Below, one piece after another: positions 34,202-45,488 of a DNA stretch of 64,000 nt (positions within the stretch are counted from its first letter, which is position 1; every line of letters starts with the position of its first letter). The notes below the pieces were generated by a model that was not told the DNA's origin, did no database searches, and was given only the letters and a program-made list of their open reading frames with translations. The stretch is from Mucidula mucida. Its lineage: Eukaryota; Basidiomycota; Agaricomycetes; Agaricales; Physalacriaceae. A program made the position numbers and the translations under genes. The stretch is taken from positions 1 through 64,000 of the forward strand of contig JADNYV010000056.1 in assembly GCA_015501055.1 (NCBI GenBank). Direction: 5' to 3'.

Positions 34202-35371
34202 ATGAGCACGACGACGTCGCGGCGCCCATCGTTGCGGGTGGATATTGGAATGCGGCCGCTCCCTCCGCCCCCGAATGCGCACAACAACCATAACAATAAC
34301 AACAACAGCATTGCGAGCGGCAGCACGAACGGCACGAGCAGCAGCAGCATCAGTGGAGGATGGATGACAGGCAGCACGCCAGCGACGAGCCCGCCGTCGG
34401 CGTACCAGCCCTCGCAGCGCCCGCTCCCGCAGAGGCCGAAAGTGGGACCACGGGGTATGCGGACGACGAAGCGCTCGCGGTCCGCGTCCGAGTCGCGCGC
34501 ACAGATCGCCTTTGATGCGTCGAGCGGGTCGTGGGTGGTCGTGCCGCCGGATAACCACGCCAAGGACAAGGGCAAGGGGCGTGCACGAGATCCACCGCCA
34601 GTGGCGCCTCTCAGCATTCGCAAGCACAGCGCCAGCTCCAGCCGCCCGCGCCCCACGCCCCCCGAATTCGACCTCAACGTGCTCTCACGTGCACACATGG
34701 CAAAGAAGCTCATGGTTCACAATCCAGACGACGAGGAGGACGCCCCTCCACTGCATAAACATGTCATTGTCGAGTATGGCAGTGAATCTGACCATTCGAA
34801 GGAGGAACAACGACGCCAGAGTTCACCGTCTCCAGATCCAACCCTTTTCCGGTCCTACGTAGACATTGTCCCTCCCTTAGACCGGTCTCCCTCTCCCATG
34901 CGGTACGCACGCCGTGACTCGCTCGATTCACTCTACTCTCCTTCTCCCCGACCTTCACCGCCACTATCTCCCCTCTTCGCAGGTCCAGCCCCATCTCCCT
35001 CCATCGAAGACACGATCATCTTCTCTGACAATCCATCCCCCACGCTAGACGATGACGAGCTCCTCGATCTTCCTCCGCGACGACGCAAGACTCGAGCACG
35101 CAGTCTGTCACCGAGCACAAGCATGTACACATACGCTCCATCATCAAACTATGCAAAGTCACAGTACGCACCCAGCATATCCAGCCACTCCCATGCAAAC
35201 TCTCGCACGCACCTCACTACTACCTCTTCCCCCAAACCCTCCTTTGACGCCTCCCCCGCCCCCGCGTTTGACCCGCAGCGTTTCGCCCCGTTGCAGTCGC
35301 TCGCACCGTACAACCGCGGGCGCGATACCGCCAAAAAGCCCCGCTTCCGGCCAAAGGTTGTGATTCCATGA
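34202..35371 (+). CDS. Conserved-looking disordered protein, unknown function
   Basis: An intronless 389-residue frame from ATG 34202 to TGA 35369-35371. It is low in hydrophobic residues and rich in Ser, Pro, Arg and Asp, with an Asn/His run (about residues 27-35), a basic patch RTTKRSRSASESR, acidic/serine motifs (VEYGSESDHSKEEQRR) and SYVDIVPPLDRSPSPMRYAR, the type of short motif conserved in otherwise disordered fungal proteins. DLPPRRRKTRARSLSPS looks like a nuclear localisation or phosphorylation region. No fold, signal peptide or membrane segment. A 296-codon antisense frame exists but is Arg/Leu-rich noise. Regulatory or scaffold roles are common for such proteins, but none can be assigned. 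Confidence 0.65.
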   Translation: MSTTTSRRPSLRVDIGMRPLPPPPNAHNNHNNNNNSIASGSTNGTSSSSISGGWMTGSTPATSPPSAYQPSQRPLPQRPKVGPRGMRTTKRSRSASESRAQIAFDASSGSWVVVPPDNHAKDKGKGRARDPPPVAPLSIRKHSASSSRPRPTPPEFDLNVLSRAHMAKKLMVHNPDDEEDAPPLHKHVIVEYGSESDHSKEEQRRQSSPSPDPTLFRSYVDIVPPLDRSPSPMRYARRDSLDSLYSPSPRPSPPLSPLFAGPAPSPSIEDTIIFSDNPSPTLDDDELLDLPPRRRKTRARSLSPSTSMYTYAPSSNYAKSQYAPSISSHSHANSRTHLTTTSSPKPSFDASPAPAFDPQRFAPLQSLAPYNRGRDTAKKPRFRPKVVIP

Positions 35372-36673
35372 CTTGCTCTCCATGTTGTTGTATCATAATT
35401 TATTCTCAATACCCAGTTGTACATAAATAGACATACATGCTTGCTTCAACTTTGACGATCCAATGCCAGCTCTATTAGTTGATCCGGAGATACCAGCGCT
35501 ACGCCACGAAACCGGAGATTGCGCGATGCGGTCAAAACACGGACATGTCGCGAGATGGCCTGTTTCACGAGTAAGAGACCGTTCAGAGCGAAGAGTAGCA
35601 TTGATCCGCTATCTGCATAAGTCAAAAGATGTGGATGTCGCGTCTTGCAGCTACGCGCAACACTACTGCGAGCATCAATGCACTCAATCAGGGGGTTCCC
35701 GGCCGGTAAATCCGCGAAATCAGGGTCTGCCTTGGGGTCCAGCCTGAAAGGGTCTTCGGCAAAGTCCGTGCGCCATCAGTGCGCTCATCAGGCCGCATTT
35801 GGAAGTCGCGGACATTACAGTGACTGGACTGTAGATATTCATTCGTAGCACCACGTAAGTGACAAAACATGTAGTAAAGAAAATGCTTGTCTAGTTACTA
35901 GTATCTAGCTATTTTTGCTGCAGGAGTAGTTGAATATGTAGTAGATGTGCTTCCTTCCCTGGAATATGGGCAGTACAGCCTCAGGCGCGTAGTCCGGCGT
36001 ATTTACAGACATGAGATATAAAAGAAGTAAAAACACGAGCCCCAGATGGAGCATCGTGCACGTCGTTGAGTACAGAGAGCAATTAACGATGGCAGTAGAT
36101 GGTAAACGATAATCAGCACGCTCTGCACCCTGGTCCCTGCCTTCTCTCACGGCGCGTTTGATGCGCTTACGGCTCACGGACCGGTCGCTGACTTAAGGCT
36201 GACTAAGGGACCCCCCTCGACCAGTGGATTTCCAGGCACGCCAGGACAGAAACCGCCTGCACTCAATTATACGCAGTCAGCGATCTGCCCACTCGGCTGT
36301 TGCCCACTCAATGCTGCCAGTTTTGTTGATCAGAACAACAGTGCCCGGCCAGCAACTGAGCAGTTCTCAATCAAACAAATCATACATAGAAATAATCTTA
36401 ATGCCACATCGAAAGGTATTTAACGAGCGTAGTTAGTTAGTACTGTACCAATCTCAGTTATTACAAATCACAGGTATCAAACACGTCGATAAACTAGATG
36501 GGAAAACAAAACGATACGGCGCCAGATCCCAAATCGCCGGCGTGAGGAGGAAGAGGGAATATGTAGAGGGATAAAGAGGAAATAGAGCTCGCTCTGGACG
36601 GGTATATTGGTATCGGTATTCGGCAGTCTTCTACCTCCCACCTCACCCCAAAAAAAAAGAATATATGCAGACA
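35372..36673. other. Intergenic, no supportable gene
   Basis: About 1.3 kb between two convergent genes. Short frames on both strands without family features. The sequence CGGACCGGTCG near 36178 is a short palindrome. Polyadenylation signals for both neighbours are presumably here. Confidence 0.45.
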
Positions 36674-38302
36674 CTACTTGGCCTGCCCAACGTCGTCTTC
36701 AATGTTCACATCGTACGCGCCACGGCTCGCACTCATGGCCCCAGGCCCTGCAGGGATCAACGTCCGACGACGCTCATTCGCAGGGCTCATCGGTGGGCTC
36801 ATGACACGCATTCCTCCAGGCGACGATGCACCTCCACTTCGCCCAGCAGCATATGCGCGCAACATCTCGTCAGGGCTCATCGCAGAGAACCCGTTGTTTC
36901 CAAACGGACTCGAGCCAAACGCATTGGTAGGAGAAGTGACCGGGGAAGAAGTAAACAGTGTCTCGCCACGCATCGCGGCAGCAGGCGGCGCAGCAATGTA
37001 CTGTCCAACAATGTCCTCGTCGTCGTACATTGAATGCGGGTTGTTGTTGTACACAGAGCTGGTTTGAATATCATAGGAAGACGCGCGGTCAGCGCCATAA
37101 CGCATCACTAGTCACCAATAAGCTTCTATCGCGTAGAGAAACACGAAATCACTTACTGTCAAGGGCTGGTCCAACATCATCTTGACCACCAGCGATGCTG
37201 ACACGAGCTCGGATGGCTTCAGGAGTAAGGCTGACAGGACCCTCAGTCTGCGTCGGGCTAAGTATTCCGTTATCAAAGCTATCGTTGCTGCCTTGGCGAA
37301 CGGGGACCGGAAGGGGAGGTGCAAAGCTCTGGTGAAAGGCGCGGCTCTGTCCAACAGTCGACCGCCTAGCCTCACTACTCTTCCGAGTACCCTCCGCAAA
37401 CGAAACACGAGAAACACGTTCTCCACCGTTGAACTGGCTCTGAGGTCTGAGCTGCGCCATCTGTGGGTTACCGTCGGCATCAAACTGCGACGCGGGACGG
37501 ATACCGCCAAACGAGAACGAGCTGTTCCTCGGGCCAACCCCGACAGACATGCTGTTCCGAATAGCGGCGCTCGCGCCCTGAGCACTGAGCGACTTCCAGT
37601 CCGTGGAGATGGTCGACATGCGCTTGTCGACGTGCTCGGTAAAGGCCTTGGACTTTTCCGAGCGCTTCCTGCGCTGCCAGCGAATGTACGCATAAACACA
37701 CACAGCGGCGAACAAAAGAGGGAAAATGACAGCGGCAGCCACGCCGCCCTTGGTGATATGAGAACCAGAGCTCTCAGAGGCGGCGCCGACAACCTGCACA
37801 CCCGAATCGGTCTTGGTGGTATCCGCAGACACCGGGGCGCCAGAAGCGGGCTCCTGGTAGGTCACGTTGAAGATGGGCCCAGCAGCAAGGGTGCTGAGGA
37901 ATGGACTGGCGCCCCTTTCGACGATACGGAGCTGGAGCTGGACGTTGGCGGCGTTATCGTACCAGCGCTGCATGATAGAGGCATTGTACGAGCCCTCATT
38001 GGGGACGCCCTGCCAGGTGTAGAGCTTGGACGAGTCAAGCGCAGGTGCGTAGAGATGGATGTCGACCGTCGACGACGACAGGCACGAGGCCTGCCAGGTC
38101 ACAGCGAGGGGCTCAAGCGAGTCGTACGACTTGCCCGCTGCGGGTGTGCTGTACAAGCCGCCCGTGGCGCAGTCTGTAGGATGATCAGCTACTTGTGCGC
38201 CGTAACCAAGCTGGGTTGCTCACCATCTGCGCGCTTGGAGGGAGTCGTCCGCTTGCTGTGATGTGCGCCAGCCAAGCCCACACGGAAATCTGCATGTCCC
38301 AT
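36674..38302 (-). CDS. Single-pass membrane protein with extracellular beta domain and long cytoplasmic tail
   Basis: Three exons (38224-38302, 37157-38173, 36674-37107) join in frame to a 509-residue protein. The N-terminal half has small-protein-surface features (CATGGLYSTPAAGKSYDSL; LAVTWQASC; QLQLRIVERG) like an extracellular beta-sandwich. A membrane helix at about residues 170-190 (AAVIFPLLFAAVCVYAYI) is followed by a basic stop-transfer (RWQRRKRSEK) and a disordered Ser-rich tail with VDKRMSTISTDWKS, SFSFGGIRPAS, RVSFAEGTR and MSPDEMLRAYAAGR. I recall this arrangement in a family of uncharacterised basidiomycete membrane proteins. The modelled start (38302) lacks a clear signal peptide, though LAGAHHSKR looks like a cleavage region, so a 5' exon may be missing. 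A cell-surface sensor role is possible but unproven. Confidence 0.75.
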
Positions 38303-39740
38303 ATTTTTCTGATATGTCTTTTTTTTTAATCGTAAGGAGCGTAATGTAGCGAGGTCGCTGAGGGAAGGGGGATGGTGGTGGTTGACCGTTTCAGCAAAAC
38401 GTTACGTAACGGGTTTATCAGGTTTTTCGTCACACGCCAAGTCAATGTCAGGATCGTGAGCCCGTCGCTGTCAGAGCTGTTGTAGGTTTAAAAGGTGTAG
38501 GAGGCGTCGGGTGCATATTCAAGAATCACTTGTGCGTTGGCAAGAGGATCGCTCAATTTCATTTCAGAACTAGGACAAACACTGCGGATTCAACGTAGTT
38601 TGCACAGCACTGACACGCTTGCGCAAATCATCTCCATTTGCAACCTTATTCGCCGACTCGGCGTCGTCCTCTACGCGTAACGCACGCTGTAAGAATAGGG
38701 ACCTCCGTCTCCCGCACGCACGTTTGTCTGTCATGATTCCCCAAGGTTACATCCAACAATACTTCACCTTCATCACAATCCCAGTTGGGTGGTTTCGACT
38801 CACGCCCAAAACAGGAAGCAGTACAAGCATCCCCACTGTTCTCACGTCTTCTATATCCATAGGCGGTATCCGGATCCGTTCTACTCCTGGATGCAGGAAT
38901 CGATTCTTCAGGATGTTTCGCTAATCAGTGAGCTCTGAATTTCAGCCAATAGTCAATGCATGGCGCCACAGATATACAGCCTGACTGACGGTGATTGGTT
39001 AAGAACTTTATACATAGCCCGCCCGCGCGAGTCAGTACGTCTCCTCACTGCTCCCTTCCTTCGCATCCCTGCAGCCGAAAAAGTCTGGCTAGCGCTTAGA
39101 TGCCTTCCTGCAAGGATACATTTGACTGTGTAGACCGGGAACGACTAGGTAGTCCGAGGTATCGTTAGATGAGGTCTTCCAGAGTTCAGCGTTGCGCATG
39201 CCATTGCTCCAGGAACAGCTGTGTGAACTTGAAGTGGCGCAGTATATCCGCCGATGCACTGGGCTGACATTCAACTATTGGGAGGCAGAAAGGTTTCGAA
39301 CAACCTAGTGCGCAGACTAATCAACACGTCTAATAGGTGACGGGTAGTTCAGTGATTATAGAGAAGAGCTTATGCTGCATAACAGCGCGCATCATGTTTA
39401 ACACGAGCGGTCAGTTATGAGGACCATCGATCTCGTTCAGGAACATAGTGCGCAGGTGAATGGGAATTAAGAAGAAAATACAAACCTTCATAATGCCGAT
39501 CTAACGAACGCGGAGGGTGAATGACTCCATCCTTTCCAGTCACTTGCGCCGTAAACCCCGAAAGGCAGACGAAATAGTCGAGGAATTGATGTTTCCCAAG
39601 ATACCGAATGTCGACCTTGCTAGCCGTTTAAGTCGATAGAAATGGAGAGTGAGCTTCAAAGTAGAACGTCATATACAAATGTGAAGGGTAAATATAATAC
39701 TATACTATACTGTTACACTTTCATCTATCCCTAGCCTTCT
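38303..39740. other. Intergenic, no supportable gene
   Basis: 1.4 kb with one 101-codon plus-strand frame at 38619 of unremarkable composition. The left part holds the promoter of the minus-strand membrane protein gene. ACTATACTATACT near 39700 is a short tandem motif. No RNA gene noticed. Confidence 0.45.
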
Positions 39741-40719
39741 TCAAGGCAAGCTTAACACAGTTTGCATGAACTGGTCGTAATTGATCTGGATCCATCCATC
39801 GCGATCCGTATCAAGCCGTCCGAAGGCCTCCGAAAGCTGTTTAACGACAACACAGGCGCGGACAAAGCGGTCGAAGGATATGCCTGAAAGAAAATGAACA
39901 CCATGGCAAGGGCGGGGAAAGCGTGATACATACCAGGACCTCCAGCACCTGGAGCGCCAGGCATACGAGTGGGCGGGGCACCAGCAGCGTGGGCAGAGGC
40001 TTTAACATCTGCCCCGCAGGCAGACTGGTCAGCAATCTTCTTTTGTGGCGTGCCAACAAAACAGACTCACCGTACTTCTTCTGCACAAGATCCAAAAGTT
40101 GCGGACTCAGCCTATATCCAAACTGACCCAATGCCTCTGACAGCTCCTGCCCGTCGATGCTTCCCGAGCGGTCTCGATCAAAGTGGCGGAAGACATTCTG
40201 CCAGTCTTTAATGTACTTCCACAGTCCAGCAAACTCATTGAAGCCGATAGTTCCGGAGCGGTCGGTGTCAAAGATGGACATGAGGAGCTTGACAGTGTCC
40301 AGGTCAAACGGAGTCCAGTCGCCATTAATCAAGGCGCGTTCAAGTTCAGGTGCAGTGATGGCCCCGGAGCGATCGGTGTCGACGGCAGAGAACCAGTTCC
40401 AAAGTCTGTTGGACATGAATCAGCCGCCGCGCCCGAAACACTCCAAGTAATGCGTACTGTGGATCAGCGCCGGGAGGTGGTCCACCAGGTCCGCCACCAG
40501 GAGGGGCGAAACCGCCACCTTGGCCATAACCAGCGCCGCCATATCCGCCGCCTCCGGGAGGGCCGCCATATCCACCGCCTGGAGGAGGGGCGCCTCCATA
40601 ACCTCCACCAGGAGGAGGAGCACCGTAAGATTGTTGATGTCCGTACTGGGTATAGATCGAGTTAGATTGAATGATAGAAGAAGAAACAAGGTATTTACGC
40701 CTTGAGCGCCGTATGACAT
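39741..40719 (-). CDS. Penta-EF-hand calcium-binding protein (ALG-2/peflin-like)
   Basis: Five exons (40699-40719, 40458-40645, 40071-40405, 39934-40008, 39741-39883) give exactly 254 codons including TGA. Residues 1-70 are a Gly/Pro/Tyr-rich tail with repeated APPPGGGYGG units, as in penta-EF-hand proteins. Calcium loops are easy to see: DTDRSGAITAPEL, DTDRSGTIGFNEF and DRDRSGSIDGQEL, each with acidic 1, 3 and 12 positions. After an inserted Ala/Gly/Pro stretch (DVKASAHAAGAPPTRMPG) come the fourth and fifth hands (DTDRDGWIQINYDQF). The family binds Ca2+, dimerises through the fifth hand and acts in membrane repair, ER-to-Golgi traffic and cell death signalling. The inserted linker between hands is longer than usual and is its own exon. 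Peflin versus ALG-2 cannot be decided. Confidence 0.93.
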
Positions 40720-41867
40720 GATAGTGTAGATGGCTGATGAGAGTCAAAAAGAGATCTCGCTAGTGTCTTAAATGAAGCGTGTAGACAAACACCGCCCTGA
40801 GGCGCGGGAACTGACGTCACATCTTGATGAATTTTCGATCGCGAAACGGAAGCACCGCTTTCGGCACGCACAGCGTGGCGCAGTTTACAGTATCCTGATA
40901 TTCTATCTACCAAGCTCTTGGTCACGCCGGTTTTCGTGTTCCTCATTCTATTACTGCGAACAGTGCCTCGGCCCATCTTAGCGCCTAGTTAGCAGTGCAG
41001 TCACTTTGATATCCTACGTCGGACGTCCGATACGCCCATCAAATCTCTATCAATGTGATGTTGATCTATTTTGCTCTCGTCAGCACACTGTACAGCTGGC
41101 GCAAGATCCTAGTCCAGCCTTTGTCCCGAGTTCTCGGTGGTTTCGATTATCTTTCTGCTTCTTCACGTCCTTACTGCGTAGCGCCTGCAACTCGTACTAC
41201 TTTCTCTGGCTCGTCTGTTTCGCGCACATCTATCAAGCCTCGTTATTTGCACCCTTTGCATCTATAAAATACAAGAACCAGTGACGAAATGGGGGAAGTG
41301 TGGCGCACTAGCTGGTCAGTTTATCCCTGGAATATTCAAAGGCCAACTGAAATACATACCAGGTCGGAAGCGTGTGTATCACGATGGCCTCAACGTGAAT
41401 TGAGGACTCCAAGAGTTGCTTGCTACTAGCTAAAGCTATCTTGAATGTTGGTCGGTCAAGTCGATCACTTCTTCACGAGTTGCAATTGTCTAGAAGGATT
41501 CGATAGCCTCCTTGACTCCTCGAGAAAAAAGTATACCCTCAGCAGAGGATTGTATACATATTGATTTTTTTGTGCCAATCATCGAGGGAAGATCCGCAAT
41601 AGTCAACTGGTAAGGCAGCGCAGAAAGAACAACACTAAGCTGCGAGGATCACATTTTCAGTATCTGATGCTTGCGTTTAGTACCAGCAAGGCTAATGGAA
41701 AATAGCATACATTAATCGTAGATCATCATACTTAAATTCTCACCAACAACAACAAAAACGAGTGTAGTAGATACCGTCCATGGACAAGATATGCGAGCGA
41801 ATGTATACGTGTAGATGCGCGTGAGTGTAGATGCCAAATGCCAAAGATCGTAATGTCACCGGTCCCG
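40720..41867. other. Intergenic; promoter side of the penta-EF-hand gene
   Basis: About 1.1 kb. Short plus-strand frames (40772-41284) show no family features. The palindrome GACGTC in CTGACGTCACATC (near 40810) matches a CRE/bZIP-type core about 90 bp upstream of the penta-EF-hand start; this is a sequence match only. Confidence 0.4.
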
Positions 41868-42884
41868 CTACCAATTCCACGCCTCATCGTCTTCTTCTTC
41901 TTCTGCGGTACGCGTCAACGACATCGCAGTGCGCGACGTCGGTTGCTTACTGGTCGTTTTCCCTGCCGCAGTTGCCGTCGTGGGGGACGATGGATGCTTC
42001 GTAGCGGCCGCCGTCGGCGACGTCGTTGGGGACGAGCGCTTGGACGCAGTTGACGTGGGCGACGATGCGATGGGAGAATCAGTGAGCGTAGATGTAGACG
42101 TCGTAGGTGAATGGGATGTGTTAAGTTTAGAAGCGCGTAGCGACCCGGTTTTGCCCACTGAGTTTCGGGCTGACGACCCCGTGCGCGATAGCGATGGCTT
42201 CAAGGGCGGCGTCGGGGATGTAACAGCGGCCGGACTGGATGGTTTGGAAGTGAGTGGTCGATAGGTAGTCTCCCCAAGATCCAATGCCTGGGCAATGGAC
42301 TGGCCAAACATGGACGCGCGCTTGGAAATGGTAGCGGTATCCCATTTCTTGGGCATATTTGTCGTGATCCAGGAAGAGATATCTTCTACTGCTGAGATAG
42401 GATTAGGTGAAGTGGGTGGCTGAGCGGGGACGGAGACTAGGGTTGGTGGCGTTGGCGTCGCGGCAACGGGAGCGGGCGCTGCAGGCGACGACGCCGGAAA
42501 GAGCGGTGTGGACGGGGTACTCGATGCCTGTTGTCGTTCAAAGCCACGCGAGACGATGCGCTCCCATTTGCGCTTTAGCTCAAGGAGCTCCGCTTCATGC
42601 ACGGCCAGTTGACTACGCAATTCCAAGCATTTGCTCTCCTTTTGTGCTATAAAATGCAGCAGGTCGGCGTGTCTAGGCTAAAAGTAAGCAAAGGTGGCAT
42701 AGAGCAGCGGCGACTGTGTATACTTTTCGGCAAGAGTGACCGGTTCACGATATATTGAATGTCGCTCTGGTCGGTAAGGAATGTTTATAGACGACTGGCG
42801 ACGCGGTGCAGGGGATGGAGGAGGAGAAGAGGAGGTAAGTAGATGCAGCGGCTGCAGCTGTAGCGAGCGACGTTTGGACTCCAT
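41868..42884 (-). CDS. Coiled-coil plus disordered protein, fungal uncharacterised
   Basis: Two exons, 42724-42884 and 41868-42672, with a 51-bp intron, join in frame to 321 residues. The N-terminus is Ser/Pro-rich (LTSSSPPPSPAPRRQSS). Next comes a coiled coil of about 50 residues: ADLLHFIAQKESKCLELRSQ and HEAELLELKRKWERIVSRGF. A short conserved-looking helix, PKKWDTATISKRASMFGQSI, is followed by a long Ser/Thr/Pro/Ala-rich region and an acidic end (EEEEDDEAWNW). It may match an uncharacterised fungal coiled-coil family (DUF4048-like), but I am unsure. The start lies only 71 bp downstream of the stop of the ATP synthase subunit gene on the same strand. Confidence 0.7.
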
Positions 42885-42955
42885 GACGGTTGCGGTATGA
42901 GATTGAGATTTATTCAAACAAATTTGGCATTTCTCCGGAAAAGCAACTACACATA

Positions 42956-43344
42956 TCAATGCTTGGCCTCCCGCTCTGCCTCTTCCACGAATTTACGAAT
43001 ACTGGACATTCTATAGTCAGTCAGGCTGGTTCTTGTTTTTTCCTAACTTGCACTTACAATTCTTCCTCTTCACTGCAAACATAATTAGTCTCGTTGCCTA
43101 GGCCAATGACAGTACAAACACACCTGTTTCCTGGAGTGACCGCCTCCTTGACTTTCTCAACGAGCGTCGGCTTGGCTGGCTCTGCCTTGTTGCCGCCACG
43201 CGTAGCGAGGAACGCTCCCCCGAACACTGTCGAAAGCGTGCCCAGCGCCAGGTATTCGTTCTTGATTGCGCGGCCAAATATTACGCTGGTAAATCCTGTT
43301 AGCCTCCTAGGAAAACGACACGGTGCGACAGCGTACTAGCTCAT
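42956..43344 (-). CDS. ATP19: Mitochondrial F1Fo ATP synthase subunit k (Atp19)
   Basis: Four exons (43337-43344, 43124-43285, 43058-43072, 42956-43001) sum to 77 codons including TGA, giving a 76-residue protein, the usual size. Core motif: VIFGRAIKNEYLALGTLS, then GAFLATRGGNK and KPTLVEKVKEAV, with a charged C-terminal helix (FVEEAEREAKH). The segment after the first residues is the single inner-membrane helix. Subunit k sits at the dimer interface of ATP synthase in the inner mitochondrial membrane and helps dimer stability; it is not catalytic. The tiny first exon (8 coding bases) and 15-base third exon explain why the gene is easily missed. For the last junction I chose the acceptor at GTCCAG because it gives the family-like end. 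Confidence 0.88.
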
Positions 43345-44168
43345 TTTGGAGAAAGTGGACTTGGGTGAACGCTGGCTCACGACGGATGCTTTCGGATGAC
43401 GCTGTTTGGTCCAACCAAAGCGGCACTTGCCGGAGCAACTTGGTTCTAACAGCTACATTGCGCCAACTTCTGGTACACAGTCGGCTCGCAAAGACATATC
43501 TGCGATATCAGTGCCTTTGAAGGCGATATATCTTTGAACGAACGGTAAGTCTTTCTCATTCGCTAAACACCCTCGTGTTCTATCTTCAGAGAAAAGTGAG
43601 AGTCGTCGTCGATACTTCTTTCGGACCCGAGAGTCCCATTACTACAGAAGTTCATCGAACCGATGCCCCCTCTGAAGCCGCTGATCCCTCCACACCTGTA
43701 AAGGTCTTTTTCTTGACCACTCTTGCTGCGTTAATAACTTCGAGCCTGAGCCTTTCAGCTTTTTACTGGTCTATCTTATTCACGATGCATGCGACGCTCA
43801 TCGTTGCGATTATCTGCTAGACTCTCACCTCTGTCTACTTATCCTTCTGACAGGTGAGCTGCGCTAGACTAACACTACCGGCTTCGTTCTTAGTCGCTTT
43901 TGCCTCGTCCTTCCATGCCTGTTTTAGATAGATTGCTTTTGCCCTCTATATAGTCTCCTCGCCCAGCGGCTCTTCAGTCATTTCCCTTCTGCCTTGGCTG
44001 GGGAGGTTTGTCGTTTCCTTTTTTCCCTGCTAGTTCTCTAGATCAACCGTACCCGTAGAGCGTGTGTTCCCGGGATCGCCGCGCTGTCTCTGACCACTAA
44101 GCAATCGCCGAAACCCGAATCTGATTTTACAAAGCTCGTCAATTTACTCAACAGCTATCTGTCTTGCA
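43345..44168. other. Divergent promoter region
   Basis: About 820 bases between the ATP synthase subunit gene (minus) and the methyltransferase gene (plus). Short frames at 43575-43820 on the plus strand follow a GTAAGT...CAG intron-like segment, but have no family features. Probably holds both promoters. Confidence 0.4.
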
Positions 44169-44981
44169 ATGTCTTTCACCGGTCCATTCACCCCCGATAT
44201 CCAAGCGAAGATTCAGTCCATCATCTCTGACGACCCACTGAGCTGGGATATCGCATGGTATGTATGTTCGACGCAGTCAAACGATATCAAAATGTCCTCA
44301 TTCTCTTCGAGGAAGCAGAACGTCACTCCGTGGGACATCCATGGTACAGCACAACCCTGCCTTGGTTGAACTCGTCGAATTCGACAATGAAGCCAATGAG
44401 AAACTTTTGCCTCGTACCGGAAAGGCCCTCGTTCCCGGCTGTGGGAAAGGCTACGACGTCGTGTATTTTGCGCGCACCCTAGGCCTCGACGCGACCGGCG
44501 TTGAGATATCAGAAACAGCCCGCGAAGCTGCCAAGAAGTTCGTCTCTTGCAGCAGTCTCATCCCACGCCCATCCTAACAAGTCCTTACATTTACCAGATA
44601 CATATCTTCCCAGCCACCTATCCTAACCGGCTCGGCCACGGTCATCGTAACCGACTTCTTCAGCCACTCGGGAACCTACGACCTCGTGTACGACTACACC
44701 TTCTTCGTCGCGCTCCCACTTGCACGCAGAGCAGAATGGGGTTCACAAATGCAGAAACTCGTAAAGCGCGGTGGCGTCCTCGTTACCCTCATGTATCCCT
44801 TCATCGCCCCCGACAAAGTGGAGCAGGGATATATGGGTCCGCCGTGGCCGGTTACGTTGGACGCCTACGCGGAGGTCCTTGGCACGGAATGGGAGAGGGT
44901 GTGGACGCCGTCCCGGATGACGAGAAGGCCCCAGAGCGACTCAAGGGAAAGCAGAGGATCGTAATCTGGAAACGCGTCTGA
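44169..44981 (+). pseudogene. Thiol/halide methyltransferase (TPMT superfamily), two frame breaks
   Basis: SAM-dependent methyltransferase of the thiopurine/thiol-halide (HOL-like) group. Exon 1 (44169-44257: TPDIQAKIQSIISDDPLSWD) joins at 44312 to KQNVTPWDIHG. One extra base near 44358 shifts the frame, which then reads LVELVEFDNEANEKLLPRTG and the SAM-binding motif ALVPGCGKGYDVVYFARTLG, then GVEISETAREAAKK. An intron (GTTCGT...CCAG) leads to SGTYDLVYDYTFFVAL and LVKRGGVLVTLMYPF. A missing base near 44908 moves the last part (VPDDEKAPERLKGKQRIVIW) to another frame. Apart from those two single-base breaks the protein is complete, so sequence error and young pseudogene are both possible. Intact relatives methylate halide, thiocyanate or thiol compounds. 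Confidence 0.8.
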
Positions 44982-45488
44982 GGGCGTTCGTGGAAAGTCA
45001 CTCCCACTGAGAAGACGCCCCAAATCGAAATCTGGATTCACCACTGAGATGGCGCAGTTGTAAAAAAAGGACGGAGCTCTTGAGCGGTCAAGTGCCCCGG
45101 ATTTGAAACAGGAAAGTTGGATGCCCTTCCTTGGGAGTGGCGTCACTGTCTCGTATGCAGTCATTAGCCAGGGACTCAATTAAAACGTTGCAACTTGAAA
45201 GCTACTGTGTGATGAACCTGAGGGCAACGAGGCATTTCTGCCATTGTCATGCCTCATGATGAGAACTTTGTTACCCATTAAGACTTCTTTCAGTGGCTTC
45301 GAATCAATTGTCGTCAATTGGGGCTTCATTGCGCATGCGAAGTTCGCTCCCCCAACACTCGCTTACGCTCTCCTTGACTAGCATCGCCTTTCCAATACGG
45401 GTTAGTCAGTCTCTCAAGTGACATATTCATTGGATTGCACCCGGTACGAGAGAAGTCCGGTATAGATGATGTCCGTTAAATTTAAAAC
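44982..45488. other. No gene seen
   Basis: About 500 bases downstream of the methyltransferase and beyond the 3' end of the secreted-protein gene. One 104-codon minus-strand frame overlaps the methyltransferase end and is not supported. Confidence 0.45.

Noticed and set aside
33823..34713. 296-codon open frame on the minus strand
   Set aside because: Antisense to the intronless 389-residue gene; composition is Arg/Leu/Gly noise from GC-rich sequence.
37182..38261. 359-codon open frame on the plus strand
   Set aside because: It is antisense to the membrane protein gene, is Arg-rich without domains, and the minus strand gives a spliced 509-residue protein with a clear membrane helix.
43575..43820. 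81-codon plus-strand gene with hydrophobic end
   Set aside because: Follows an intron-like segment but no upstream exon with ATG joins it; left as promoter region.
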